Source: Bugula neritina (taxonomy: Eukaryota > Bryozoa > Gymnolaemata > Cheilostomatida > Bugulidae). Taken from it: DNA of 64,000 bases. A model generated the notes under the pieces. That model saw only the letters and a list, made by a program, of their open reading frames with translations, was not told the DNA's origin and ran no database searches. The stretch lies in NCBI GenBank assembly GCA_964035545.1, contig OZ037767.1:1802680-1866679 (forward strand). Direction: 5' to 3'. The translations under genes were made by a program, and so were the position numbers. Shown piece by piece: positions 1 to 13,100 of the stretch (position 1 is the first letter of the stretch; each line of letters begins with the position of its first letter).

Positions 1-159
1 AAGATTTTAACTTAACGCACAAACGCAGTATATTATTGTCATCTTGACTTGGTGAGATTTTCAATTATATTCTAAATTGCTATGAGAAAATAGGATAGAA
101 TAAGAAGCTATAATTGTAGCAGTTTGATACAAGATTTGTAGCTCTGATATGTCTGTATG
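1..159. other. 3' flank of the CNBD2-like gene
   Basis: AT-rich sequence downstream of the stop codon of the minus-strand gene. It should hold 3' UTR. No coding exon or clear poly(A) signal on the minus strand was recognised here. Confidence 0.4.
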
Positions 160-3100
160 CTATACCTTAATTTGTACTAGTTTTGGAGTTGCCCTCTTTC
201 TCGGGGAAACTCTCCCAACCCCAGATGTCTGTATAAAGTTTGGGGTGATATATGAGATAGCCTTAGAGCCTAATCTCTCTGAGCCATGCTCTAGTCTTGG
301 GGAGGTGGATTTACTTCTCCCATTATTTCGTTTATAGAGCATTAATTTAGTCTTTCTTTGCTGCTCTTGTGGTCCAAGCATTGCTGCAAAAGTTAATATT
401 ATTTATATTTATAATAAATAATATTGTCTAATTGGGAAATATAATCTACATTGAATAAAATTTATATATATAATGTTTTAAAATAGTCAAAAGGTACATC
501 GCTATACATCTGACATTTGTGGAAATTATTAAAGTTATAGTAAAACCATTTGAAAGAGCTTCAACATTGTCAAAGTAGGCTCTCTAATGTTAACTCATGG
601 TAAATAATTCATATAATATGAGTCTAACTATTACTTAGAGAGCTTACCATCAGCATGAGTTGCCAAAGACTGTTTAGTATACAAGGGATCATGCGGTCTT
701 TTTCTTGCCTCTTTTATATAAGACTTGCATGATTCTATAGCCAGCACATTCTGTCTTCGTATGACCTTCATTCGTCCTGATTTTATCACGTGTATATAAG
801 GGGTTCGGTTAGAGTCAGCCACCACTACCTGCCCCCTCCTGTAGTGTAGTTTGATAATAGTTACTAGAATTTAGTGAGAGAGGTACAGATGGCTCTCTTG
901 CTCAATTTAACGTGTCCATTTATTTCAATTTGCCAGTTTCCAAAGGTTAAGAGCATCTGAGAAGCGATTTTATGACTAAGGAATTTATAAGGGAGAAAAA
1001 AAATCAAATTTTAATTTGGTGTATAAACTTTTTTTGCTAGGAATGCATCAAAACAATATTTACTTACTATTTTATTGACCAGCAATATATACTGAAACTT
1101 TCATCTAGGCCCTAGGGGGATGTAGCCAATACAACCCGCCCAAAACGGCGTGTTGTAAAATAGGATTTGTCTCCCCTGACAAAGTGTATTTGACTGTTAC
1201 TCAATCTTGATTGAATAGAACTAATTTTACAATTTTTTAAATTTACTTTTATAAATAAATACATTAATTTTAAGCAAATTTTGCATAAAAAATAAGTTAC
1301 TACTAAAATAATTATAAATTGAACTTTACACACTACTCATGAATGATAAATATACTTTACAATACTATGAATGGCTTTTTACCCCACTAGCTGTTGCGCA
1401 CACTATACTGGCTCGCAACCATTCATATTGATATTCATACTAATTAAATATTTTTACAACTGGCGGAAAGTCGGTTAATAAATAACTAATCGAGAAAATA
1501 GTAAAGCACCCTGTAAACCGTTTGTGTGTTTATATTTCTCTTTAAAATTGCTACAAACTTTAACGTGACGTAGTACTATCTATATTCTCACTTACCCATA
1601 ATATTTACAGAAAATGGAGTCCGGGTCCTCATGAAATTTATCCATTGGGAACTCTGAGAATATGTCGATCGTTTTGAGAAACTCTATGGGCAGTCCTGAA
1701 GCAGCAAGCCATGGATTTATTAACTTTTACTAACAATATCATATTTCTACTACTTGATTTGATTTAGTAATATTATACAGTATACTGAGTAGTTATGTAC
1801 CCTACCTTCATCTGCTTTAGTGATGTACGAGAAATCTTCTGCTTGCAAACTCAGGAGCTCCACACCTCCTTTGGCGACTAAATGGTGTTTCCTCTGCCAC
1901 TGCTTTTCTAATCCTTCCAACTGTGCAATACATATGGGGACACAACTTCTGACAGTGTTCGCAATACAAATGAAAAAGAATATCAAATAGGATGTAAGAA
2001 ATTATGAGGTGTGGAAAGATGGGCTAATAATGCACAGAGAGGACAATGACTAATTACAAGATGGAAATCTGTAAAATTTATTATCAGTTTAGTATATTTC
2101 AACACAAAATTTTATAAATAAATTTGTGACCACACTGGAGCACATCAGGGCTATAGAGTGTAGACCTTGCTTTTAGTAACAGATTGGCTACTTTAGATCT
2201 TATTGTATGATACAAACAGGATATTAGCTTATTTATTAATTTGTTTCTTTACTAAAATTTATTTAATCAGATTTGAGTTACAAGTCTTACTTACATCACT
2301 GTACGAGTTCTTGGCCATGTAGTCGACTACTCGAGTCACAGTCCCGGTGTTTAGTTGGAATTCTGTCAACTTACTCAGCTTGCCTGAGATTACAAAGTAG
2401 AATTTATCTGGCTGTCTGTTCTGGTAGGCAACTACCCGTCCCTCATCGTACCTTTCGTAGGAAACTCGTCTAATAAATATATTGTAGTATGTAATAAAAA
2501 TAATACAAATGTATTATGGCATTATATAATAAAAACAATATAAATATGATATTGTACTACATACTGAAAACAATGCAAATATAATATTGTTTTATATAAC
2601 AAAAGCAATATGATATAATATATTGTAATGTATAATACAAACAATGCAATATAATACAATATAACATAATATATAATTAATGCAATCTATAATATGCTGC
2701 TATAATGAGGACTGTAAATTATATAATTATATAATAAAAACAATACAATATAATATAATGCAATATAACATAGTATAATACAATTAATATGTAAAATGCT
2801 ATTGTAATTTAAAAATAAAATATAAATACTTAACAACAGGTTTGAGCAGCCAACAAATTTTGTCAGCATAAATAAGATTGAAAGAGATAATTAGTAGTAA
2901 ATAGACATCTTGGCTGCCCGTAAAATGACTCATGGTAGCATGACTCATCACAAAAATAAAGCTCCACCTGCACAAGAATGAATCTAATATAATAAACTGT
3001 GAGCATAAGAGATTTAGAAGAACACCTTTTAATAAATAAAAACTGATGCTCAATTTGTTTTCACAACACCGGTATTGGAACATAACAATAAGCTGATTCT

Positions 3101-5796
3101 TATCTATATAAGGAAGTGTCAACTAAATCTGTGATGTGTCACATGATCCTAACCTTGCTAGTTCATACTCCATGTCATCAGGAAATAGGTCCATAAACAC
3201 CTTGTATGATTTGATGACCCAAAGTATTTGGGTTATGTCTTTGTGTGACCTATTTTCTGGCTGAGTTATGAAAGCCATGTGCAACTCTGGTGCTATCTGA
3301 AATTAGGTCAAGACACTGAAACTAGGTCAACACATTGAAATCAGGTCAAGACAGTAATAACTTTATATACAACCTGAATTTAAAAAGCTACAGAATCTGT
3401 GTTGGGGCATTTTTGACAAATAGGCTATAGAAAATTTGATAATAAAAGTGGTTAATTTTATTTCTAAAAAAAGCTTAATGAACCACTATTAGACAAAAGA
3501 TAATGTAAAATTAATTAATTTCATCTGATGTGTTTGAACTTTTTGCTCAAAAATTGGCTCATTTGCCAGTCACGTCACATGTTTGCATTGTCTTGTAACT
3601 TAAATTACAGTATGAGTTGGAGATGGACAGTGCAATTAGCTGCAATGTCTTGCATTGTGATTTGCCTATTTTGTTAGCTTTTTAAATTTAACTTCAATTA
3701 AAACTCTTTGTAACAGCTAGGCTTTTCTAGCTAATCAAGTTGACGATATCTTCACAATCTTCTACCCTTTAGTCCTAGTTTAGCAGCTCACATTGGATTA
3801 AACAAATTCAAACTAACAGTATATCTATTGAAGAGGTAATCTAAACTAATGGTAGTGAAGATTATTCGAGCCTGTGATATGCGTAAGTTTCATGTTTTTG
3901 GCAATTATTGTTGTTCTCGCTCATTTGTACAACATCTACTTTTTGGACATTAACATAAAATAGCTGCCAGTATATTATTGCTAAAAGTCACTAACTTAAT
4001 TTTGTGTAATACAGAACTAAAGCCGTTTATTTACACCATAAAAACCTACGGCAATGCGAGGGCAAACTCACACTACACAACAAGTAAGTATGTATACTTA
4101 CACTACACAATACCTAAGTATAATACATTATGTGCTTATACTTACACTATAGACAGTACTTAGTTATATATCAACCTACACCTGGTGTAATTGATGCCCG
4201 TTTCTCATGCTCCACCTCTACGAAGATATCTGAACTGGTTCCTTTGATTGGCTGTTTACTCATGGCGTCCATTTGATGGTACCTCCTCCGGGAGTCATTG
4301 AACCCGTGCACCATGATCAGCGCCATTCTCCCGGCATTTCTAAACCTCTCCATCAACTGCAATTAGTTTGTATAGTAAAGCTAAGTAAAAATGGCTACCA
4401 CATGTGTTTTTGCTAAATTTTCAGATTTTATTAGAAGTATCGAAACACAAACCGTTCTGTTAGCTTTTCTCTCTTCTCTGAAGTCTAAAGAGTTGACTTC
4501 TGTTAAATTCTACAACAGGAAGTTGTATGAAATGTAGTTTACTTGTAGGTGTAAGTGAGAACAGCAGCATAGAGCTATTAACAATATAGTGAATTTACAA
4601 ACACTTTAATACCTCAACCAGAATCATTCCTCAAACTGGTTCTAATAGATTTATGGAAAACTAGCTCACATGAGTTACCAAAATGCCAACCAATATGATC
4701 CAGATGTGTAATTCTGGATGAACTATCGGAAGCACACGCAATAACAATTATTTTAGTAAGAGCAGCAGCAGTGTGGTATAATTATGGCAGATGGCAGTAA
4801 TTGTAATATTTTTAACTACGATGATGTTTGGTTGGTACAAGCTGATACCTCGACAAGTTGGCGCTGATATTCTGTGAGACTTGGCAAGATTGAGATTGCA
4901 TCACACCTTGTGTTACACATGCCTTTAATTTCTCTCAACCGCTTTGACATCAGTTCATGCGTCTGGGCAACTAAAGTATTAAAAGTAAAAAAGCTTTAAT
5001 AAATAATTTCCTATTTTTATATTCAAGACTATATAGATTGCAAAGACTTCTACTTGAAAGATTTTGGGACTATGAGGAAAGCTGTTCGATAATATTACGA
5101 CTTGCTCTATAGAAAGCCTTGCTACGAACTTTGAACTTCATAGGAAACTTGCAGACGTCTCCACTGTTTCTCATGCTTTCTTTGTAAGTCTTTGTTCTCT
5201 TGCATAAGCATCCAGTTGCTCTTAGCAGTCTGCTCCACACTTTCTCGCCGACATCGATATCTTTGGTATTTTAGGTGTACTTCCGCAACATCAGGGTCGT
5301 CTGCAATTCTAACTACTCCATCTACGTCTGTTTCTAGAATGGTAATGGCCGCCATCTTTCTGGCAATGTGCATTGGCTTTAGAAGATCCTTCAAATCGTG
5401 GTCGTCCTTTTGTTCATACTGAAAGTTAGCTACAAACCTGTTGTCTACCAACCTATATGCATTGAACGATGGCAGAGTGAGTGAGTGTACAGCAGCCTTA
5501 GAGGTGGTTATTGGTGGTAAACAAGTTAAAGTATGATGTATCTCCAGATGCTCGCTGCCATTAGGTTCACTGCCGTTAGATGTAGAAGCTTCGACTGTTG
5601 GAGCAGATTGGAGACTGACTGTTGGATCTACAATTTGGTGGCACAACTTTTTGGATCGTTTCCGGAGACGATTTTGGTCAGGACTCCAATGCACTTTGGA
5701 TGTTCGTGGAATCATCTGTTTGCTGCTGGTTTGACGGAGTTTTTGATTTGTCGTCAGAAACTGCTTCTCCAGAACTTCCTGCCTCTGGTTGGCCAT
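160..5796 (-). CDS. CNBD2: CNBD2-like cyclic-nucleotide-binding-domain protein, 9 exons
   Basis: Exons in transcript order: 5130-5796, 4849-4970, 4182-4356, 3154-3286, 2295-2469, 1806-1920, 1596-1695, 648-838, 160-383. They join in phase to 633 codons plus stop. The start ATG at 5796 sits in a strong context (CACCATGG). Residues 1-222 are low-complexity and then coiled-coil-like, of unknown role. Around residues 335-460 lies a cyclic-nucleotide-binding (CNB) fold: a helix with FPDDMEYELAR, beta strands with DKFYFVISGKLSKL, then KGGVELLSLQAEDF. A second CNB-like half follows (IDIFSEFP, then GRGQVVVADSNRTPYIHVIK). The tail is basic. Where the phosphate-binding cassette should be (normally FGE plus an Arg), this protein reads LEGLEKQWQRKHHLVA, so cAMP/cGMP binding is doubtful. 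Mammalian CNBD2 acts in sperm development. The exon 1/2 join and the exon 4 acceptor are the least certain points; another CNB-only family remains possible. Confidence 0.8.
2470..2795. repeat. degenerate AT-rich tandem repeat in CNBD2-like intron 4
   Basis: Diverged repeats of a motif like aaaacaatacaatataata fill the intron, beginning immediately at the acceptor of the 2295-2469 exon (minus strand). No coding potential seen. Confidence 0.6.
3287..3355. repeat. 20-bp tandem repeat at the acceptor of CNBD2-like exon 4
   Basis: Read on the minus strand, about three copies of a unit ending TTGACCTAATTTCAG precede the exon. The last copy supplies a TTTCAG acceptor-like site 10 nt upstream of the CACCAG acceptor that keeps frame. 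The unit therefore carries a polypyrimidine-AG signal in each copy. Confidence 0.6.
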
Positions 5797-8580
5797 GGTG
5801 CTCAGCGATAGTCGTAGGAAAATATCATTAACTTTTCCTTCTAATGTACCGAGTCTTACAGCAGGTAATATTCACATGTTTCACTTTTAGTCATGTTTAA
5901 GTTTCACTGCAATGTACGTCTGCAAGGCTATGTCACCATTAGTTTACCGCTAATGTTGGTGCTGACCTAACGTGAACTTTCTTTCATGACAGACTCTTAT
6001 TATAATACGTAGTAATTTAGTCCATTCAACGCACACTCTGCACCTCACCAAATTTAATGTGTCTGTTGCATTCAGCAACACTATACAGCTTTTATACACA
6101 ATAAAATAGCAACACTATTATTTAGATATTTACTTTCAAATGTGCTTTAAAGGTGTCTAAATTACATAAGAAAAGAATGAAAAGTGTATAAGTAGTGAAT
6201 TGAATTTAATATAATCATACAGGTCTTAAGAGCTGAGTATTAGTCTATGCACTTAAGTAATTCTATTCAAACTGATACAATAAATAATATTCTTATGTCA
6301 TGAAATGTTTCCATGTTTCACTGCATGGTTACTATACCAAAACAAATCACACATTCTGTACAAAACAATTTGACTTTTTTCATCATACCTTTCATTTCCT
6401 GCCTCCATGTTGCCAGCTTGATTGCCTGCTCATTGGAAGATCGTACACTGACTCCACTTTTGTCCATTTTCACAGTTATAATTATTTTAGTAAAAAGTCA
6501 TTTCAACAAAACAAATTTGGTGCCTGTAGCTAGGCGTCTGCAGCTACATGGCTGTTTCCCCTCTGTAAGATAACGTATGTAGTGCTCCGTACTCACACAA
6601 TCACCTCCTTTTGTCTTCCATCTTATAATATGTTTTGATTAAGTCTTATCTAGTCTTTTGTTATTAATACATAATCTTTTGTTAATAATCTTTGACATTA
6701 TTTTAATGGCGTTTATTGATTTCCAATTTTACATTACTTGTCCTTCATTATCTGCTTCAGAACATCCCGAATCTCTGGTGAGATTATCTTCACCAAATTG
6801 ATTTTAAAATCATTTATTTAATGACAATTTTATTATTTTTCTAAAGTACTTTTAGTTAAGCTGTCTTTTTCTAATGTGAAATCATCATTCGTGTAGCTCT
6901 CCATTAAAACTTCAGTGATGGACTACAATACTGAATAATCAATTGTGATACGATCACCAATATTGGTTAACATTGAACAAATTCATCAATATTTTTCTTT
7001 ATTTGTTTGAGTCTTGACGCCCATATATCAGTAAAACAAAGAATATTCTGATAATATATTATACTACACACCTCATGTTATACCACATAGGAATGAAATA
7101 AAAAATTTTCAATCTATACAAACAAGCTGAACTATTTCTAGCATTATATATATAGCTATGCTTCACTGTGAAAGACTTAAAAAGTCAGCTATAGTTTGAT
7201 TTAGCTACAAAATTGTTTCATTTTAAAGCAAATTATTTTGTGAAGTGTTTTGATGCATTTTTTCCATACTGAGCAAAACTGAAATTAAAAACCCATCAAA
7301 CAACTTTAATGAAAAATGCACTTTTCATGAAATAAAAATTGCATTGACTAATCTTGGATGGGTAAAGAATATGTCAAAAAATCCAAATCTAATTTTAAGT
7401 ATTCTGAAAAATATTTAAGAGTTACCTAATCTCTCTTTTTTACTTTGTATTATCAACATTTATTTGTGGTTAGACTTGTAAATTGCAAGTCTCCTAGCCT
7501 AAAAAATATTTTCCTTATAAAATGAAAACCCAAATTTAATGAAAAATTTAACTGCTTCATTATAATTTCTGGGACAAAAGTCTAGCAAATCTTAAGTATT
7601 TATAAGTAAAAATTATTCAATATTAATTGAAACATTGATTCACAAGAAAAAAAAGATGAAAACGTAAATTTAAACTTTCACTATACAATGAAAAGCCAAA
7701 CTAGCATACATTAAATTCTACTTTAAACTATATTTTGGAAAGAAGCATTCAAAAACTTTTTTCCTTGATCAGTTTCACTTCATAAGATAATTAACTTTTA
7801 TATAGTCAAATCTTTGCAAATTTTGCTGATTATAAATTATTATTATAGATGAAAATTGAAACCACAAGACGTAATTTATTGAAGTTTCAGTAATTAGATT
7901 ATTTTACATGCAGTTCTTAACACATTATGAAGTGTGTAATTGAGCTCCAACCTCTATCAACGTAAATTATTAATAATTCAATGAAGATTGAGCTGAAGTG
8001 ATGGGAATACAATCTAAATCGATAAGAGAGAATAAAGCGTTTCTGTTCTTCACCAGTTTATTTACTGTCTGTGTTTGCTTTCAACTGTAATCTATACAAA
8101 GATTCATCTCCATTGTCTGACCAAATCAGCATTATTGTTGTCAGGTGAAGTTGCCTCCAAACAATCACTTATATCCTACTTATTGATTGGCCAGATTCCT
8201 TTGATGTAGGAAAAAGACTAAATATCAGAACTAACGAGAGATGCTGTCAAAATAGTCAGCAAATTTTAGACAGTAAAAGGTGAGTGAAGAAATTGCTATC
8301 GTAGCAAGTTTGTATTTGTGCAAATGTATTCTTTCTTCTTTAGGCATTTAAATATACAGCAAAGGACAACATTTGGATATTATATTGTTGGGAAAAAAGA
8401 TATTTGTAACATTTGCTTTGAGCTTTTCTGTTTTACTCTGCATGAAACTTTAAATTCATAGTTTAGAGCCAGTTATAGGCTGGAGAACAGAGTCACAGTG
8501 AATATTCTGCTGTTTGTAGGAGATAATGTAATATAGACAGATAATCTTAGTGTCTCGCTGCCAGTTAGTACTCGCTGCCG
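5797..8580. other. intergenic region between divergent genes
   Basis: About 2.8 kb of AT-rich DNA between the start codons of the minus-strand CNBD2-like gene and the plus-strand LRRC74-like gene. It should contain both promoters and 5' UTRs. Short ORFs near 6300-6570 look like chance; no exon, RNA gene or repeat family was recognised. Confidence 0.5.
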
Positions 8581-10072
8581 ATGGACTCTATAGATGTGCT
8601 GCCGGACATTCTCGAAGTGCACGATGAAGATGATAAGATAAGCAGTCACTCGACAGAATCTGATGTCTCGTTGCCGGCTATCCCACAATCCAATTCACCC
8701 TCTTTCAGTCAGCAGTAAGTTGGTGTATAGATAAGATGTCAGTTAGTAAGTTAGTATATATATATAGGGTGTCAGTTAGTAAGCTAGTATATAGATAGGA
8801 TGTCAGTTAGTAAGTTAGTATACAGATAGGATGTCACTTAGTAAGCTGTATGTAGCAATTTTTAAACAGAGCAGAGAATTCAGTGGACACACACAATATT
8901 TAAGCATAAAAAGTGAGCAAAAGATTGAAACCAAATATGATATAAAACTTTTGCTGCAGATTAGGCACACCATTGCCAGAGGTTCCTGCACTTCAACACT
9001 CACTATCTACTGATACTGAAAATGGAGATGATTATGATACGGATATAGAGCTCAATGGTAATACCATTGAACTCTACTATACTATAGGTTCAGTTCAGTG
9101 GGTAATACTTTTTCCAAGTTGCCACTTACTATTTAATACACTTACAACAAAATCATATGCAGATATGTGGTGTGTATTGAAATATCTACACAGCTATCTC
9201 CTGAAAGGTTTGACTATAAAATGTAAAACTCGGTAAAGAAAATGAATACAGAGAGCGAATAACTAAAATTATTAAATAAATTGAATAAATAGAATTACTG
9301 ATTATTATACAGGCAGCTTTTCTAATTCACAAGATGGAAAAGAATATAAAAAACCTAATGATGCTCCAGACAAGAGAAATTATGTGAAGAGCTGTGAGAG
9401 GTTAAACATTTCTCCCGAAAATAAGGTTAGTGGAGTTTCAAAAGCATGCAGCGGCAGCAGCAGCAGCTTTTAGTGCCAGAGTAAGTGTTATTTCTAGCTA
9501 ACTGTAGCATAAACCATGCCATTACTTTGTGTGACAACACATTTGGTTATATTTTATGTTACCAGGTGGTGGAGAACCTATCAAATGCCACACTAAACTT
9601 AGCTCATCAAGGAATTGGCGAAGATGGAGTTAAAGCTCTTGCTAAAAGCCTTCTTGTAAGACGTATTTTCTTCTACATGTTGCTAGTTTTAATTCCTGAA
9701 TGGATTTGACCTTTGATAACTGTTAGTCATGCTGAGAGTCACCTTTGTATGACTCATCACTCTTGCATTACAATTCAACTCATGAGAGGGTAACTTCAAA
9801 ACATGAAAATACAATGCCAGCCTCCTAACATTAATGGTAATGTATTATTTTAATCGAAAGTTGAGATGGTATAAATGTGAACAATTTATCCTTTTTTTAG
9901 AAAAACACAAAAGTAGCTCAGCTCAAGTTAGAAGACAACTCCATAACTCCGATTGGTGTTACATTTCTAGTGGACATGTTGAGCGATAACCTGTTTATCA
10001 CCTACGTGGTAAGTTGACAATACATGTGGGCATACACACGCACGCAAGCACGCACGCACAAAGGCACGCATT

Positions 10073-10103
<31 letters not shown>

Positions 10104-13100
10104 GCACACACACACACACCTAGCACATGCAATACATATAACACATGTTATTGGGTAACATATTAAGTTATATTTTACATGTTTTGTGCAATTAGTCTGC
10201 ATATGTATAGAGTACATTTTGTTCAATAGTATTAAATAATTAAAATGCAAATTTTTACACAATTTTTGTTAAACATTTACTGTGAGCTCCACCTTTAACC
10301 TAACAGAAATACATTATAATTGAGAGATTTATAATACTTTATAATATGTTAATATCACAACATGACCACACTGTTACATATATAATATATTGCATCATGT
10401 ATTATATGTACATTATATTGTATAGGATTTATCCCACAACGATGTGGGAACATACGGATGTCTAGCACTGAAGGAAACCCTTCTCTGTAACACCACCCTT
10501 CTCACTCTCATCCTTAAAGACTGCAAAATAAAAGACTCTGATTGTGTAGTCCTCGCGGAAGGTGTGCAGGTAAATTTCAACCCGCATCACATTTCAGACT
10601 ATTTAAATTGTCAGTAACCAGTGTATGGCCATGATACAGTTAGGTAACTTACACTGTCTCCTGTTTACAATAGTTAGTTTGTAGAACATTGTGCGGAAAT
10701 CAAGTTTAGTTTACTATATATATGTATATGTAATATCTATTGCATACAGAGTACAGTCTTAAGCTCACATTTATTAAGTTGTTTTTCAAATTATAATTTA
10801 TAAATTCATTCTTTATTTGCAAATTCAAATTGTGTATTTCTGTTAACTTATAAATACAACTAATAGTCATGAAAAATAAGTTTGTAATTTGTTATTATCT
10901 GCCCTCGTCTGCTACTGCTCTTGTGCTTCAGAGGAATGAATCTGTAGTCTACTTAGACCTAAGTCACAACGAGCTATGTGAAGACGGGGCGATGTGCCTA
11001 GGCGATGCACTCGGGATCAACAACTCTATTGAGCAGCTGAACTTAGCCTGGAACCACATCAGAAGGAAGGGGGCGGTGCAGATATGCAAAGGCTTGAAGG
11101 TCAGGGTCACATGTCCCAAGAACTGGCGGAATCTTTTGTGTAGGAGAATTGAGTGAGACACATTTTTTCTCACCTATTCTCACCTATCTCCGCTTTATCG
11201 TGTCCTGACACATAAATTAAGGGAATAGCTAAAAATGTTTCAGCATTTTCATTTTCAAGTTTGAAACGAAAAAGTTATGCTTAATTTAATTTTACAATTG
11301 CCACTTTAGTAAACTTTTTCACCCAGATTTACATTGGTCATTTTTAATGTAAAATTGCTTTAAATAATTTACATTTTGCCCATCATTTTTGAGACATTTC
11401 TTGCTTTTTAGTGAATAACCAGTTATAATGGACTACTTAAACTAACTTGATACATTTTACAATAGCAGCAAAAATCCAATAATTATTGAAACTATTGTGA
11501 ATTTATTGGGCATTGTGAATACTTTAAACTTAGCCTGCTTTGTTATTTCTCATTTATAAGCGGAAATCTATTTTTACAGAGGAATTACTCCATAGTAAAG
11601 GTAGATCTTTCATGGAATGGCTTAGGCTATGAAGGGTCTCTCAGTCTAGGTCAAGCTTTCAAGGTCAACAAGCATATAGAGGAAATAGACGTTAGTAGTA
11701 ACAGGATTAGCTGGAAGTGCGCGACTGCCATTGCGTCTGGTCTCAAAGACAACTACACACTAGAAGTCCTCAAGGTACTAAGTCTATATTCTCTCAACTC
11801 AAGGTACTAAGTCTATATTCTCTCAACTCAAAGCACTAAGTCTATTTTTGACTTAAATAACTTCCCAAACTGCATCATGGGTGATGAGAGACCAACTTCA
11901 GGAGTAACAACTTAATCCAACTAGCTATTTCACATAAATTCAGGTCAAAATATTAAATATATTCGTAATTCTTTGTTAGATGTGCAGTCAGTTATATTTT
12001 GTTCAACATTCAATTTTCTGTATTTTCTATATAATTGGGATTTCAAATAGCAGTCGCAAATAATTTCAGTTGGTATTAAAAAAATATAATGAAGTTATAA
12101 TGTTAAAAGAAAATTAGTCTAAAACTTAACTGTATAAAAGTTGGAAATATATTATATTAAAATACTATTTAGAAAATTATATAGGCTTATTACAGGGTTT
12201 TATGATAATAGTGTCATACCATCTTATGGAACAAACAAATATGATTAATACATAACTCCAGCTAAAGAAAATATGACTCATGGTTTTTTCATTCAAATAA
12301 AAATATCCATACATTTGTCTTAATTCTCCATCTCTGTGAGAACCCTAATGATGAAGGTCAACAAGTACACATCGCAGCAGCAATTTTACTATTTAACATA
12401 CAATTAACTTTAATTAAGATACATACATAATAAAGGTGACTAAATTATTAAATTAAAATGTGTATATAAGTTACTTTGTCTGCGATGTATACATGTATAG
12501 AGTGTACACAAGTTGATGAACAGCTAGGCCTTAGCCAATGTAAACTAATTTTCATACGAGCAGATTGGACTCAACCCGCTGACAATGACAGGAGTGCAGG
12601 AGTTGCTGGCAGCGGTGACTAATGATCACAGTGAAATGCAGTACATCAGTTTTGAGGGAATTCCCATCAACAGAAAGATAGCTTACATGGCGGAGCTGCT
12701 GAGTAATAATCGGGAGTTCGCTATGAGTCATGGCGGAGTCATCGACACTGATGATGTCATGGGGAAGAAAAAAAGTAGGTCAAGATTATAACTACACCAG
12801 TTTTAATTTTTTTTACATTAATTTAAATTTTTGTCTTTTCAATTGTGAAAAAAAATTACAATATAAATTTGAAAGGCCGTGTATTAAATAAATATATAAC
12901 AAATAGTTTTTATATAATAAATTATTTTAATTTATTTTTTTTAGTCGTTCAAGATGATCCTTTTACTCGACTTCTAAACTTTCTTAATGATAGAAGTATA
13001 AGAGCTGTTGACCTCTTCAGAGGTTTTGAGAAAGACAAGGACAAATCCGTCTCTAGAGAGCAATTTATAGCTGGACTGAAGAATTGCCAGGTAATTCTTG

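Noticed and set aside
5192-5831. Plus-strand ORFs over the first exon of the CNBD2-like gene
   Set aside because: Shadows of the minus-strand exon, with no family resemblance.
9440-9480. Possible extra Gln-rich micro-exon (CGGCAGCAGCAGCAGC) with acceptor and donor in LRRC74 paralogue 1
   Set aside because: It has plausible splice sites but its length (29 nt) breaks the reading frame, while joining 9425 directly to 9566 keeps frame and matches the spacing of the conserved segment.
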